Notes: generated by a model not told the origin, from the sequence alone. Counted from the first letter of the stretch, positions 31,338 to 42,644 are shown. The stretch: 64,000 bases of DNA from Chromobacterium sp. ATCC 53434 (GCF_002848345.1 NZ_CP025429.1:4464001-4528000); one strand, 5' to 3'. Translations and numbers: made by a program.

Positions 31338-32243
31338 ATGGAGCTGCGGCATCTGCGCTATTTCGCGGCGGTGGCCGAACACGCCAGCATGCGCGCCGCG
31401 TCGGAGCGGCTGCACATCACCCAGCCCGCCATCACGCGCCAGATCCAGGACCTGGAGGCGGAGCTGGGCTTCACGCTGTTCACCCGCTCGCCACGCGGGC
31501 TGCGGCTGACGCCGGCCGGCGACAGCTATCTGCGCGACGCGCGCAGGATACTGGCGGCGCTGGACGCCGCGGCGACGGCCGCGCGCCGCGTCGCCGACGG
31601 CGTGGCCGGACAGCTGCGACTGGGTTATGTCGAGAACGCCGGCTGGGACGGCGTGGTGCCGCAGGCCTTGCACCGCTTCCAGGCGGAGGCGCCGGACGTC
31701 GCGATGGCGCTGTCCACGCTGAACAGCCCGGAGCAGCTCGCCGCGATCGCGCAGGACGCGCTGGACGGCGGCTTCATCTACCGCTTCGATCCACTGCCGG
31801 ACGACTTGGCCGCGCTGCCGCTGCTGAGCCACGACATCGTGCTGGCGCTGCCGCGCGCGTGGCGGATCGCGCACGACGAAGCGCAGCCGTTCGATCTGCA
31901 CGCGCTGGCCGGACGGCCGTTCGTCAGCTTTCCGCGCGCCGTCTACCCGGCCTACCACGACCGGCTGTTCAGCGCCTGCCAGCAGGCCGGCATCCGCCTG
32001 AACATCGTGCAGGAGCAACCGACCGAGGCGGCGATGCTGTCGCTGGTCTGCTCCGGCATCGGCGCCGCCATCGTCAACGCCGCCAATCTGGCGCGCCCGC
32101 CGGCGCAGGTGCGCTTCTACCGGCTGCAGAACCTGTCGGTGCCGCTGCCGCTGTGCTTCGTCTGGCAGCGCCAGGCCGGCAATCCGGCGCTGGCGCGCTT
32201 CGTCGAGACGCTGCGGGAAACCGTCAGGGTTGCCGAGGCCTGA
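31338..32243 (+). CDS. LysR-family transcriptional regulator
   Basis: 301 residues. The N-terminal winged helix-turn-helix is clear: LRHLRYFAAVAEHASMRAAS, LHITQPAITRQIQDLEAELG, FTLFTRSPRGLRLTPAG. A periplasmic-binding-like effector domain follows from about residue 90. The gene is divergent from the MBL-fold hydrolase and the operator lies between them, so regulation of the hydrolase and self-repression are probable. Confidence 0.92.
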   Translation: MELRHLRYFAAVAEHASMRAASERLHITQPAITRQIQDLEAELGFTLFTRSPRGLRLTPAGDSYLRDARRILAALDAAATAARRVADGVAGQLRLGYVENAGWDGVVPQALHRFQAEAPDVAMALSTLNSPEQLAAIAQDALDGGFIYRFDPLPDDLAALPLLSHDIVLALPRAWRIAHDEAQPFDLHALAGRPFVSFPRAVYPAYHDRLFSACQQAGIRLNIVQEQPTEAAMLSLVCSGIGAAIVNAANLARPPAQVRFYRLQNLSVPLPLCFVWQRQAGNPALARFVETLRETVRVAEA

Positions 32244-32484
32244 ACACGGAGGCCTTGCGCGGCGTCGCCGCCCGCAAAACCGGCCGCAATCCAAGCGGAA
32301 GCCCTGCTGATTGACGCAGTCGCATTCGTCCGATTCCCCGCCAGGATTGCCGTCATCGGTTAAATTCCCGGTTGCAGTGCAAGGGCAACGGCATTTATTT
32401 TTGCTCAATACGCACCAGATACCGGTTGAGCTTCTCACAAAAAGCGCATCCGAAGTCATCCGAAACTGGACAGCTCATGCGATT

Positions 32485-33774
32485 TTATTGACTTTTAAAC
32501 TCAAACCGATCCTGGCTTTTTAATGTTCTCGCCTGAGTTACCTCATACATCTCTCTTAGAAGAACATCTCTCTTTTCGGCTCTATCCAAATAATTCAAGG
32601 CAAGATCAGCTCTTCTTATCGACTCAAGCGCCAAGTTGCTTCTTTGCGACTTGTCTTCTATCAGACAAGGCGGTGTATCAATAACATATTCGACTTGTTT
32701 TGTTTCTAAATTACCTTCAAAAAAATTATTCATGTCACTTTCAAGATCGTCTCTTTCATAATTTTCTTGCGTCAGCATTCTAGCTGGAATCGCACCCATC
32801 ATTTCCAAAGCGCTCTTTGCCAAGTCTGCTTTTTCATTCTGGAAAACATACTTTTCCCCATCTGAAAAAATATTGACACTCGACATCTCAAGCACTTGGT
32901 CTTTCGTACGAAATGATTCTTTGGTGAACTTCAAGCTATCCACCTTCATCTCACCACTCAAAAGCGCTTGCGAATTCAGGCTTGTCGTGATTCCACACCC
33001 CATATTTCCATATTGCAATGACTGGCAAAATTGGAAATCGCCGACTTCAACGCTAGAAAGAACTTCGCTCTTTTCAAATACAGCATGTAAAAGTGACTGA
33101 ACCTGCTTGTAGCCATCAAGTATTTCTTCGTGGCTTTCTTTTACTTTTGCTTCATTTGTTGTATTTATTATTGTGGTCCGGATTTGATTACGGCCTTTAT
33201 CTATCTCCACATGCACCGCATACCAATGATCTTTGTTTGACAGTACGGGAATTACCATCTCTTTTATATTTGGATTTCTTTTCAGCCTAAAATCGATCAA
33301 ATCTCTAAGCTCGCTACTTCCCGTAGAAAGGCCATGCTTCACTTCATTTGAATTAAGCTCCACATATGGAAGTATTTCATTTTCCTTGCTATGGCTTTTT
33401 GAAATCATTCCTTCTAGTGCATGCATCTCGCTGTGGGGGAACGTCCCATTCATGCTTAAAATATTCTTACTTACATACTCAGGAACTTTAACTTCAAGCC
33501 CAGATTTGAATATCTTGACATTTTCACATCGACCATTTCCAGAAACTAGCAATTTTATATCGCCATATTCCTTATCAAAATACGATATCTCGTGCTCTTT
33601 TGAGTTGAAAAAGTCGTGCGATTTTTTGTCAATATTTTCCAGCGTTCTGATTGACACATCACGCTTACCCAGCAATTCCTGATGGAACTCTGTTTTTTCA
33701 TGCCGGGCTTTATTCTCTGTGCTTTCTAAGATGCTTACTTGCGATGGTTTGGCGGAAAATATTATCTCTGGCAT
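32485..33774 (-). CDS. Candidate CE-clan cysteine protease effector (Ulp1/SseL-like)
   Basis: 429 residues encoded by an AT-rich gene in GC-rich surroundings. A CE-clan catalytic layout is readable: His183 in SNKDHWYAVHVEI, a polar residue about 20 positions later (N204 in TTIINTTNE), the oxyanion glutamine Q254, and Cys260 in QYGNMGCGITT, giving the Q-x5-C-G spacing of Ulp1, SseL/ElaD-type deubiquitinases and YopJ-like proteases. No signal peptide or membrane helix is seen; the first about 100 residues are polar, as in type III secreted effectors. Asn replaces the usual Asp, which some members tolerate. It is a single gene with no chaperone nearby. Function and secretion are inferred. Confidence 0.62.
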   Translation of the reverse strand: MPEIIFSAKPSQVSILESTENKARHEKTEFHQELLGKRDVSIRTLENIDKKSHDFFNSKEHEISYFDKEYGDIKLLVSGNGRCENVKIFKSGLEVKVPEYVSKNILSMNGTFPHSEMHALEGMISKSHSKENEILPYVELNSNEVKHGLSTGSSELRDLIDFRLKRNPNIKEMVIPVLSNKDHWYAVHVEIDKGRNQIRTTIINTTNEAKVKESHEEILDGYKQVQSLLHAVFEKSEVLSSVEVGDFQFCQSLQYGNMGCGITTSLNSQALLSGEMKVDSLKFTKESFRTKDQVLEMSSVNIFSDGEKYVFQNEKADLAKSALEMMGAIPARMLTQENYERDDLESDMNNFFEGNLETKQVEYVIDTPPCLIEDKSQRSNLALESIRRADLALNYLDRAEKRDVLLREMYEVTQARTLKSQDRFEFKSQ

Positions 33775-34185
33775 GGCTTACTTTATAAAGAATCGATTGC
33801 ATTCAAAATGCATATTAAACAGCGGGATCAATTCATGCCTGCCCCATATGAAACGCAAGGTCCGATACTCTGGGTATCATTTCTTGAGTCCATGAAAGGC
33901 GACACCAATTGATAAATGGTTTTGAGCACGGATTGAAAGAACCTCAATCCATGTAGATTTCTTCTACGCGACAAGAAATAACAATGAACCACACCGCGAG
34001 TCTTGCAAAACTCGATCATCTCTTTCAGCCAACATCCGCCCACAGCCAACGGCTCGACGATGCCGCCCCGCTCCGCGGACGGACGCGACTCATGCCTTCG
34101 CGCGCCCTACCTGCTCCATATGGCAGTACATCCAGGAGGCGGTTGGCGGTAAAAACGGAATTTCACGCCGCCAAGGAGGCTAGCG
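33775..34185. promoter_or_regulatory. Intergenic region upstream of the effector gene
   Basis: About 410 bases without a convincing gene. The part next to 33774 is AT-rich and should carry the effector promoter. A small dyad, GTAGA and TCTAC five bases apart, lies at 33953-33967. The region near 34171 holds the strong ribosome site for the next gene. Confidence 0.5.
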
Positions 34186-34554
34186 ATGCGCATCGCCCCG
34201 TTTTGCCGCTCCGGCCCGGACCAGGCCGCCGCGCCCATCGATCCCACCCGCATCAGCGAGCAGGAGTGTCTGGACCTGTCCGGAGAGTTGATGCGCGCCG
34301 GCGCCATCACGCTGGGCCAGCGCGCGGCGCTGCTGGTGCCGGCCGCCAGCCATCTGTTCGACATCCTGCACGGCGAGGCCCTAGGCGAGCGCTTCGATCT
34401 ACTGGCCGGCATGCGCGCCGGCATAGACCGCTACCGGGCCCAGGGCCGGGACGAGCAGGCCGGCGAGGCGGAGCTGGCGCTGGCCGCGCTGCTGCGCCAC
34501 CGGGACGCGGCGGCGGAACGGATCGCCGCCGACGGATCGCCGCTTACAGCTTGA
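34186..34554 (+). CDS. Small protein of unknown function
   Basis: 122 residues, not recognised. AAGGAGG stands seven bases before the ATG, a strong ribosome site. The protein is helix-rich and alanine/arginine/glutamate-heavy with no signal peptide or membrane segment; the motif [20 protein letters not shown] opens the conserved-looking part. It converges on the chemoreceptor gene and overlaps its end by 11 bases. Confidence 0.6.
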   Translation: MRIAPFCRSGPDQAAAPIDPTRISEQECLDLSGELMRAGAITLGQRAALLVPAASHLFDILHGEALGERFDLLAGMRAGIDRYRAQGRDEQAGEAELALAALLRHRDAAAERIAADGSPLTA

Positions 34555-36526
34555 AGCGGCCGATCAGGCTGTCCAGCTCCTCGCTCAGCCGCGCCAGCGC
34601 CACCGTGGCCTGTTGCGCCTGGTGAATGGAGTCGTCGGTCTGCAGCAGCATGCCGTGGATGTTTTCGATGTGGCGGGCGATCTCCTGGCTGGCGCTGGAC
34701 TGCTCGGCGGTGGAGACGGCGATGTCGCCCACCGCGTTTACCACCTGCTGCGCCTGACCGCTGATCTGCTGGATAGACTGCGACGATTCGCCGGCCAGCC
34801 GCACGCCCTGTTCCACCTGCTGCAGCGCGCCGTTCATGCTGTCGGACGCGTGGGCGGTGTCCTTCTGCATGGTCTGGATCACGTCGGAGATTTCCAGCGT
34901 GGCCTTGGCGGTGCGTTCGGCCAGCTTGCGCACTTCATCGGCCACCACCGCGAAGCCGCGGCCCTGCTCGCCGGCGCGGGCGGCCTCGATCGCCGCGTTC
35001 AAGGCCAGCAGATTGGTCTGGTCGGCGATGTCGCGGATCACCGACACGATGCCGGAGATGCGATCGGAACGCTGTTGCATGCCGCCCAGCACCTCGGCCA
35101 GCTGGCGCACGGTGCCGGCGATGCGGCCGATTTCCGCCGCGGTGGCGTCGACATTGGCGGCGGCCTGATTGGACAGGGTGTCCGCCTCGCGGGCGCGCTG
35201 CTCGGCCACCCGCGCCGATTCGGCGATGTGGGTGACGCTGACCGACAACTGCTCGACGCTGGCCGCGGTGGCGTTGGCCGCCTGAGACTGGCGGGCGGAG
35301 CTGTCGCGAATCTGATTCACGTCGCCGGACAACTGGCGCACCGAACCCAGCATGTCGCCGGCGTGGCGGCGCACGTCCAGCATCATCCTGCGCAGCGAGC
35401 CGGTGAAGGTATTGAACGCGCCGGCGGCCTGGCCGATCTCGTCGCGGCTGGCGATGGACAGCTCGCGGGTCAGGTCGCCGCTGCCGGAGGCCAGTTCGGT
35501 CATCGCGCCCTGCAGCCGGCCCAGCGGGCGCAGCAGCTGGTTCAGCGTCGCGCCCAACAGCAGCAGGATCAACACCAGGATGCCCAGGCTGATCAAGGCC
35601 GACTGCCAGCTGGCCGCCCGCACCGGGGCGAAAGCCTCGTCTTCGGGTATGGAGATGCGCACCGCCCACGGCGTGCCGGCCTCGCCGACGACGATGGGCA
35701 TGATGAAGTGGCGGAAGCCGTCTTCGCTGCGGTATTCGGCCGGACGGCCGTCCTTGATCGCCGCCTTGGCCTCGGCCGGCAGGTCCGGCGCGGCCTTGCC
35801 GTTCAGTCCGGGCTGGCGGCCGGCCAGCTGCACGCCGCCGTTGGAATACAGGCTCATGAAGCCGGCACCGTAAGGCTGCACCTTGGCCGCCATTTCCTGC
35901 AGGTGGCCCAACGCGATGTCGCAGCCGGCCACGCCCAGCACCTTGCCGCCGATGTTCAGCGGGAAGGAGATGGTGCCCATCAGGATCTTCACGTCCGGAT
36001 CGACATAGGGTTCGGTCAGCATCGGCTTGCCGGTCTTGCGCGGCTCGGTGTAGTAGGCGCTTTCGTCGACACCATCGCTGCCCCACACCACATCGACCTT
36101 GCCGGCCTTGCGGAACCAGTACACGCCGTAGCGGCCAGTGTGGTCGTTTTCCGGCTTGCCGGCCAGCTCGGCGTCGCGCCCGTCGAAGGCGTTGGTCTCC
36201 CAGTCCACCCAGTAGCCGACCGCGTCCGGATTATTGGGCAGCTGGCGCTTCACCACCTCGGACAGCAAGGAGCGGCCGTTGGCCGGCAGCGCGACCTTCA
36301 CGCCGGCCGCCGCTTCGGCCATCGCCTGCGCGGAATCATAGGTTTTGCCCAGCATGCGCTGCACGCGGCCGGCCTCGCTGTCCGCCAGCAGACGCGCATG
36401 CTCCAGCACCGCGTTTTCCGCGTTGCGGTAGCTGTTGTAGATATTGGCCCCCGCCAGCACGGTAAAGCCGATCAGGATCAGCAGGCCGGAACCGGCCAGT
36501 ATTTTGCCCTTGATGGTTGCAATCAT
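34544..36526 (-). CDS. Methyl-accepting chemotaxis protein with Cache sensor
   Basis: 660 residues. An N-terminal membrane helix ([20 protein letters not shown]) is followed by a periplasmic double-Cache domain (about 35-310; [16 protein letters not shown] and YWFRKAGK), a second helix ([19 protein letters not shown]), HAMP, and a cytoplasmic signalling domain with the hairpin [20 protein letters not shown]. The Cache domain suggests sensing of a small amino acid or organic acid. No CheR-docking pentapeptide is seen at the C-terminus (ends IGRFKL). AAGAGGTGAATC precedes the ATG. Confidence 0.94.
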   Translation of the reverse strand: MIATIKGKILAGSGLLILIGFTVLAGANIYNSYRNAENAVLEHARLLADSEAGRVQRMLGKTYDSAQAMAEAAAGVKVALPANGRSLLSEVVKRQLPNNPDAVGYWVDWETNAFDGRDAELAGKPENDHTGRYGVYWFRKAGKVDVVWGSDGVDESAYYTEPRKTGKPMLTEPYVDPDVKILMGTISFPLNIGGKVLGVAGCDIALGHLQEMAAKVQPYGAGFMSLYSNGGVQLAGRQPGLNGKAAPDLPAEAKAAIKDGRPAEYRSEDGFRHFIMPIVVGEAGTPWAVRISIPEDEAFAPVRAASWQSALISLGILVLILLLLGATLNQLLRPLGRLQGAMTELASGSGDLTRELSIASRDEIGQAAGAFNTFTGSLRRMMLDVRRHAGDMLGSVRQLSGDVNQIRDSSARQSQAANATAASVEQLSVSVTHIAESARVAEQRAREADTLSNQAAANVDATAAEIGRIAGTVRQLAEVLGGMQQRSDRISGIVSVIRDIADQTNLLALNAAIEAARAGEQGRGFAVVADEVRKLAERTAKATLEISDVIQTMQKDTAHASDSMNGALQQVEQGVRLAGESSQSIQQISGQAQQVVNAVGDIAVSTAEQSSASQEIARHIENIHGMLLQTDDSIHQAQQATVALARLSEELDSLIGRFKL

Positions 36527-36736
36527 GATTCACCTCTTGCCGGATGGACCGTCGCCCAATGCCGGTCCGTCCGATTGTCTGCTTATTCATCGCGGAATGA
36601 GAATCGATAGTCGCCCATCGCGACCGCTTCCCCAGTCCCGAAGGTAACGCAGGAAGCGTTCTAGCACAAAGGGATGATTACCGATGCCGCGCAAGGGGAG
36701 CGATGATACGCCGCGCCCCGCCGGCTGGCCACCCGG

Positions 36737-37435
36737 CTACCAGCCGGCGCGCTTGAACAGGCTGAGCTGGTTGACGCGGAACAGGCGGGCCGGCCGCTGG
36801 CTGCCTCCCTGGAACTGGTCGGTAGCGATCAGGATGTCGGCCTGGTCGGCGGCCTCGCCCGGGCGCATGTCGCCGACCTTGATGCCCAGCCGGGAACGGA
36901 AGGTGCCGCGCGGCACCGTCTCGCCGAAGATCTGCTCGTAAGTGCGCTGCAGCTGGGTCAGCGTGAAGCGCTCCGGCAGCAGCCAACAGGGCAGCGTCGA
37001 GTAGCTGGCCTTGTTGCGCACCCGCTCCACCGCCGCGCGGACCTGCTCGGCGTGGTCGAAGGCCAGTTCCGGCAGCTGGTCGACATCGTAGAAGTGGAAG
37101 ACCTCGGCGCCGGCCTGGCTCAAGTCCTCGTGCGGCATCAGCGCCACGTGGGAGATGGCCGCCGACCAGCCGCGCGGATCGCGCGTCGGGCCGGCGAAGG
37201 TGCGCAGCTGTTCCAGATAGCGCGGCGCCACGCCGGTTTTGTCGCGTAGCACGCGCAGCGCGGTGGCTTCGGCCGAGGCGTCCTCTTCCGGATGCACATA
37301 GCCGCCGGGCAACGCCAGGCTGCCTTGGAACGGCTGGCGGTCGCGCCGGTGCAACGCCGCCTGCAGCTTGCCCTGGTGCAGGGTGAGCAGGACGACGTCC
37401 ACGCTGACGATGGGAGTGGGGCGGGAGGTAAGCAT
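36737..37435 (-). CDS. nrtR: NrtR-type Nudix transcriptional regulator of NAD metabolism
   Basis: 232 residues. A Nudix-like domain (about 10-140) has the box in GGYVHPEEDASAEATALRVL, and the C-terminal part is the winged-helix of NrtR (RFTLTQLQRTYEQIFGE, FRSRLGIKVGD). NrtR represses NAD-biosynthesis genes and responds to ADP-ribose. The divergent neighbours prs and nadV are typical targets and two inverted-repeat operators lie between. The ATG at 37435 is chosen over a TTG five codons upstream. Confidence 0.88.
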   Translation of the reverse strand: MLTSRPTPIVSVDVVLLTLHQGKLQAALHRRDRQPFQGSLALPGGYVHPEEDASAEATALRVLRDKTGVAPRYLEQLRTFAGPTRDPRGWSAAISHVALMPHEDLSQAGAEVFHFYDVDQLPELAFDHAEQVRAAVERVRNKASYSTLPCWLLPERFTLTQLQRTYEQIFGETVPRGTFRSRLGIKVGDMRPGEAADQADILIATDQFQGGSQRPARLFRVNQLSLFKRAGW

Positions 37436-37475
37436 GGCCAGTCCGTTCAATCTTGTATGATGGTATTTTCGCCAA

Positions 37476-37498
37476 CTTAGTTGCAGATTTCAACTAAG
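37476..37498. promoter_or_regulatory. NrtR operator 1
   Basis: CTTAGTTG (37476-37483) and CAACTAAG (37491-37498) form a perfect dyad with a seven-base spacer in the nrtR-prs divergent region. Confidence 0.82.
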
Positions 37499-37516
37499 AG
37501 GGATATGCTGCGCTCA

Positions 37517-37539
37517 GTTAGTTGAAAAAAACGACTAAG
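37517..37539. promoter_or_regulatory. NrtR operator 2
   Basis: GTTAGTTG (37517-37524) and CGACTAAG (37532-37539) repeat the same 8-7-8 architecture with slight mismatches, with centre 41 bases from operator 1, about four helical turns, so both sites face the same side of the DNA. Confidence 0.8.
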
Positions 37540-37587
37540 TACGCAAGCAACCGCCGCGCGGTTGCGCTCAAGCAAAGGACTCACGCG

Positions 37588-38400
37588 ATGATCACCGTCA
37601 GCTACCACTCCCGGAACGGCCAGCAGCAAGCGCTGAAGCTGAATGTCTTCACCTTCCCCGGCGGCGAAGTGCACGCGACGGTGGAAACCGGCGCGCCGGC
37701 CGCCTCGCTGAGCATACGCGCCGATCTGCGCGACGCCGGCGAGACGATGGCGCTGCTGATGGCGACCGACGCGCTGCGCCGCGCCTATCCCGGCCTGCCG
37801 CTGGAACTCTGCCTGCCTTACGTGCCCTACGCCCGCCAGGACCGGGTGGCCAATCCGGGCGAGGCGCTGTCGGCCAAGGTGTTCTGCGGCCTGATCAACC
37901 AGCAGGGCTACAGCCGGGTCGTGATCCAGGACCCGCACAGCGACGTGGTGACCGCGCTGCTGGACCGGGTGGAGGTGGACGACCCGCTGCCGGCGCTGCG
38001 CCGCGCGCTGGAGGCCGTCGGCCCGGCCACGCTGGTGGCGCCGGACGCCGGCGCCCGCAAGCGGGTGCTGAAGCTGGCCCAGCTGCTGGGCTGCGACGCC
38101 GTCTGCGCCGACAAGGTGCGCGACACCGCCACCGGCAAGATCAGCGGCATCGAACTGCACGGCGCGCTGCCGGACGGCCCCTTGCTGGTGGTGGACGACA
38201 TCTGCGACGGCGGCGGCACCTTCGTCGGCCTGGCCGAGGCCATCGCCGCGCGCCAGGCGGCGGAAGGCAAGCGCGCGCCGCTGTACCTGTACGTGACCCA
38301 CGGCATCTTCAGCCGCGGCCTGGACCGACTGCTGGAGCGCTTCGACGCCGTGTTCGCCCGAAACGACTGGAGCGGCGACGCCCGCTGCCGCCTCGTTTGA
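37588..38400 (+). CDS. Ribose-phosphate pyrophosphokinase-like protein
   Basis: 270 residues, shorter than housekeeping Prs (about 315). The PRPP site is visible as LLVVDDICDGGGTFVGLA, with the N-terminal half showing FPGGEVHATVE and LPYVPYARQDRV. It probably supplies PRPP to the nicotinamide phosphoribosyltransferase encoded next. The ATG at 37588 is preceded by AAAGGA; an in-frame ATG 22 codons upstream lies in the operator region and is rejected. Confidence 0.88.
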   Translation: MITVSYHSRNGQQQALKLNVFTFPGGEVHATVETGAPAASLSIRADLRDAGETMALLMATDALRRAYPGLPLELCLPYVPYARQDRVANPGEALSAKVFCGLINQQGYSRVVIQDPHSDVVTALLDRVEVDDPLPALRRALEAVGPATLVAPDAGARKRVLKLAQLLGCDAVCADKVRDTATGKISGIELHGALPDGPLLVVDDICDGGGTFVGLAEAIAARQAAEGKRAPLYLYVTHGIFSRGLDRLLERFDAVFARNDWSGDARCRLV

Positions 38401-38491
38401 GCGCGGCCGACACAACCCCGATCCCGCGCGGCGCCTTGGCTCAGCCGCTTGCCAAGCGCCCCAGACCGAAAAGACAGATAGAAGGAGAATC

Positions 38492-40180
38492 ATGATGACC
38501 GCCCCGAAAACCGCCGAAAATAAAAACCAGCTGGTCCCGTTCAATCTGGCCGACTTCTACAAGACTGGCCACCCGGCGATGTATCCGCGCGAAACCACCC
38601 GGCTGGTGGCCAACTTCACGCCGCGCTCGGCCAAGTACGCCCCGGTGCTGCCGCAGCTGTTCGACGACAAGGTGGTGTGGTTCGGCCTGCAGGGCTTCAT
38701 CGAGGAATACTTGATCGACCTGTTCAACCGCGAGTTCTTCCAGCGCCCGAAAGCGGACGCGGTGCGCCGCTACCAGCGCCGGATGGACACGGCGCTCGGC
38801 GCCGGCGCGGTGGACGGCGGCCGACTGGAGGCGCTGCACGATCTGGGCCACCTGCCGCTGGAAATCCGCTCGCTGCCGGAAGGCGCGCGGGTGGACATCA
38901 AGGTGCCGCCGGTCACCTTCTCCAATACCCATCCGGACTTCCCCTGGGTGGCCACCTACTTTGAAACGCTGTTCAGCTGCGAGAGCTGGAAACCGTCCAC
39001 CGTGGCCACCATCGCCTTCGAATTCCGCAAGTTGCTGACTTACTTCGCCGCGCTGACCGGCGCGCCGCAGGACTTCGTCGGCTGGCAGGGCCACGATTTC
39101 TCGATGCGCGGCATGAGCGGCGTGCACGACGCGATGCGCTGCGGCGCCGGCCACCTGCTGTCCTTCACCGGCACCGACACCATCCCGGCGCTGGACTATC
39201 TGGAAGACCACTACGGCGCCGACGCCGACCGCGAACTGGTCGGCGGCTCCATCCCGGCGTCCGAACACAGCGTGATGGCGCTGCGCATCCTGTTGACCCT
39301 GCAGCGGCTGGCGCGGATGCCGGCGCACAGCGGCCTCGACGACAAGGCGCTGCGCCGACTGGCCGAGCGCGAGGTGGTGCGCGAATTCGTCGGCCGCGAC
39401 TACCCGACGGGCATGGTGTCCATCGTCAGCGACACCTTCGATTTCTGGAACGTGGTCACCGTGATCGCCCGCGAGCTGAAAGAGGACATTCTGGCCCGCC
39501 GCCCGGACGCGCTGGGCAACGCCAAGGTGGTGTTCCGCCCGGACTCCGGCGACCCTGTGAAGATCCTCACCGGCTACCGCGACGACGAACTGCTGTTCGA
39601 CGCGGCCGGCAACTGCACCGCGCGCGACGATGGCCGCCCTATCGGCGAGGCCGAGCGCAAGGGCGCGGTGGAGTGCCTGTGGGACATCTTCGGCGGCACC
39701 GTCACCGAGCGCGGCTACCGCGTGCTGGACAGCCATGTCGGCCTGATCTACGGCGATTCCATCACCCTGCCGCGCGCCCGCGACATCCTGCTGCGGCTGG
39801 CCGACAAGGGCTACGCCTCCTGCAATGTGGTGTTCGGCATCGGCAGCTTCGTCTACGGCATGAATTCCCGCGACACCTTCGGCTACGCGCTGAAGGCGAT
39901 CTACGCCGAAGTGGACGGCGAGGCCGTCGACATCTACAAGGACCCGGCCACCGACGACGGCACCAAGAAATCGGCGCGCGGCCTGCTGCGGGTGGAGGAG
40001 GAGGGCGGCCGCTACGTCCTGTACCAGCAACAGACGCCGGCCGAGGCCGACGGCGGCGCACTGCGGCCGGTGTTCCGCGACGGCGAGCTGCTGATCAAGC
40101 AATCGCTGGCCGAAATCCGCCAGCGGCTGCAGGCCTCGTGGACCTGCCCGACGCCGGGCAGCCTGGACTGGACCGCGTAG
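38492..40180 (+). CDS. nadV: Nicotinamide phosphoribosyltransferase
   Basis: 562 residues. NadV makes NMN from nicotinamide and PRPP in NAD salvage. Family features include FYKTGHPAMYPRETT near the N-terminus, GWQGHDFSMRGMSG, GSIPASEHSVMALR, DYPTGMVSIVSDTFDFWNV and RPDSGDPVKI in the active-site region. AGAAGGAGAATC gives the ribosome site; the second codon is also ATG. It forms an operon with the prs-like gene under NrtR. Confidence 0.92.
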   Translation: MMTAPKTAENKNQLVPFNLADFYKTGHPAMYPRETTRLVANFTPRSAKYAPVLPQLFDDKVVWFGLQGFIEEYLIDLFNREFFQRPKADAVRRYQRRMDTALGAGAVDGGRLEALHDLGHLPLEIRSLPEGARVDIKVPPVTFSNTHPDFPWVATYFETLFSCESWKPSTVATIAFEFRKLLTYFAALTGAPQDFVGWQGHDFSMRGMSGVHDAMRCGAGHLLSFTGTDTIPALDYLEDHYGADADRELVGGSIPASEHSVMALRILLTLQRLARMPAHSGLDDKALRRLAEREVVREFVGRDYPTGMVSIVSDTFDFWNVVTVIARELKEDILARRPDALGNAKVVFRPDSGDPVKILTGYRDDELLFDAAGNCTARDDGRPIGEAERKGAVECLWDIFGGTVTERGYRVLDSHVGLIYGDSITLPRARDILLRLADKGYASCNVVFGIGSFVYGMNSRDTFGYALKAIYAEVDGEAVDIYKDPATDDGTKKSARGLLRVEEEGGRYVLYQQQTPAEADGGALRPVFRDGELLIKQSLAEIRQRLQASWTCPTPGSLDWTA

Positions 40181-40187
40181 CCACCCT

Positions 40188-40211
40188 GCCCGCCGCCCGG
40201 CGGGCTTGTTT
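40188..40211 (+). terminator. Terminator after nadV
   Basis: GCCCGCCG (40188-40195) and CGGCGGGC (40198-40205) make a perfect 8-bp stem with a two-base loop, followed by TTGTTT. Confidence 0.8.
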
Positions 40212-40262
40212 CATTTAAGCAAAATGCCGATACTGAACAGGCAAACGCCGATGGAGGCCATC

Positions 40263-40727
40263 ATGTCCCAAGCCCTGTTCAAACCCGACGCCGGCCCGCT
40301 GTCGGAACAACCGCGCGCGCCGGCGCTGCGCCTCGCCCGGCTGTCGCGGCTGATCGGCCAGCCGGTGCACTCCGACCTGGAACTGGCGCGCTATGTGGCC
40401 GACGGGGCGAATCCCGATCTGATCGAATGCCTGATCAGCGAAGGTCTGACCCGCAAGGAGCTGGAATTCGTCATCCCGGCGCGCACGCTGTCCCACCGCA
40501 TCAAGAAGCAGGAGCGGCTGAGCCGCGACGAGTCCGAGCGCGGCGTGCGGGTGGCCAGCCTGCTGGCGCTGGCGCAGCAGGCGCTGGGCGAGGAAGCCAC
40601 CGGCTGGCTGCGGCAGCCGCTGCGCCGCTTCGACAACGCCAGTCCGCTGGAAGTGGCGCAGACCGAGCAGGGCGCGCGGCTGGTGGAAAACCTGCTGATC
40701 CAGATCGACGAAGGCTATGTCGCGTGA
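40263..40727 (+). CDS. Xre/MbcA/ParS-type antitoxin
   Basis: 154 residues with an N-terminal Xre-like helix-turn-helix (ARLSRLIGQPVHSDLELARY) and the C-terminal MbcA/ParS/Xre toxin-binding domain (ATGWLRQPLRRFDNASPLEV, GARLVENLLIQIDEGYVA). These antitoxins neutralise RES-domain NAD-consuming toxins. The stop overlaps the toxin GTG start (GTGA), the usual coupled arrangement. Confidence 0.88.
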   Translation: MSQALFKPDAGPLSEQPRAPALRLARLSRLIGQPVHSDLELARYVADGANPDLIECLISEGLTRKELEFVIPARTLSHRIKKQERLSRDESERGVRVASLLALAQQALGEEATGWLRQPLRRFDNASPLEVAQTEQGARLVENLLIQIDEGYVA

Positions 40728-41108
40728 TCGGCTGGCGCATCAGCAACTACGCTGACCTCAACGGCCTGGGCGGGCTGCGCGCCGACGGCCGCTGGCACCA
40801 CGCCGGCCGCCCCGTCGTCTACCTGGCCGACCATGCCGCCAGCGCGATGCTGGAAATGCTGGTCCACAGCGAGTTGCGCGTGCTGCCGGCCAGCTTTCAG
40901 TTATTGAAGGTGGAACTGCCGGACGAGGCCATCCTGGCGCTGGATCCGGTCGCCTTGCCGGACGACTGGCGCGCTGCTCAAGGTGCCGAGCGCGCTGGCG
41001 GTGGACGGCTGGAACCTGCTGCTGAACCCGCAGCATCCGGACGCCGCGCGTTGCCGCATCGTCGAGGTGATCGCCGCGCCGCTGGACGGCCGGCTACGCC
41101 CGGTCTGA
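40724..41108 (+). pseudogene. RES-domain toxin, broken by internal deletion and frameshift
   Basis: The RES N-terminus is clear from the GTG at 40724: IGWRISNYADLNGLGGLRAD, GRWHHAGRPVVYLAD, LVHSELRVLPASFQL. After DDWR (near 40972) the frame loses homology, while the C-terminal RES end reappears in another frame as GALLKVPSALAVDGWNLLL, NPQHPDAARCRIVEV, ending TGA at 41108. Roughly 18 codons plus a frame change are missing. RES toxins degrade NAD or modify Prs; here the toxin should be inactive while the antitoxin is intact. Confidence 0.87.
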
Positions 41109-41123
41109 CGTCCTTCCCCATAT

Positions 41124-41149
41124 AAAAAAACCGGCCTCGAGGGCCGGTT
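41124..41149 (-). terminator. Terminator of the S8 peptidase gene
   Basis: AACCGGCC (41129-41136) and GGCCGGTT (41142-41149) form an 8-bp stem. On the minus strand it is followed by a run of T. Confidence 0.85.
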
Positions 41150-41168
41150 CGTTCGCGCGGGTTCCGCG

Positions 41169-42614
<1,446 letters not shown>

Positions 42615-42644
42615 GAAAAACTCCTTCTGCTCGCGACGCGGCGC

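Noticed and set aside
32117..32484. Possible gene at the tail of the LysR gene
   Set aside because: Frames there are LysR shadows or short with no support; the gap to the effector gene is only about 240 bases.
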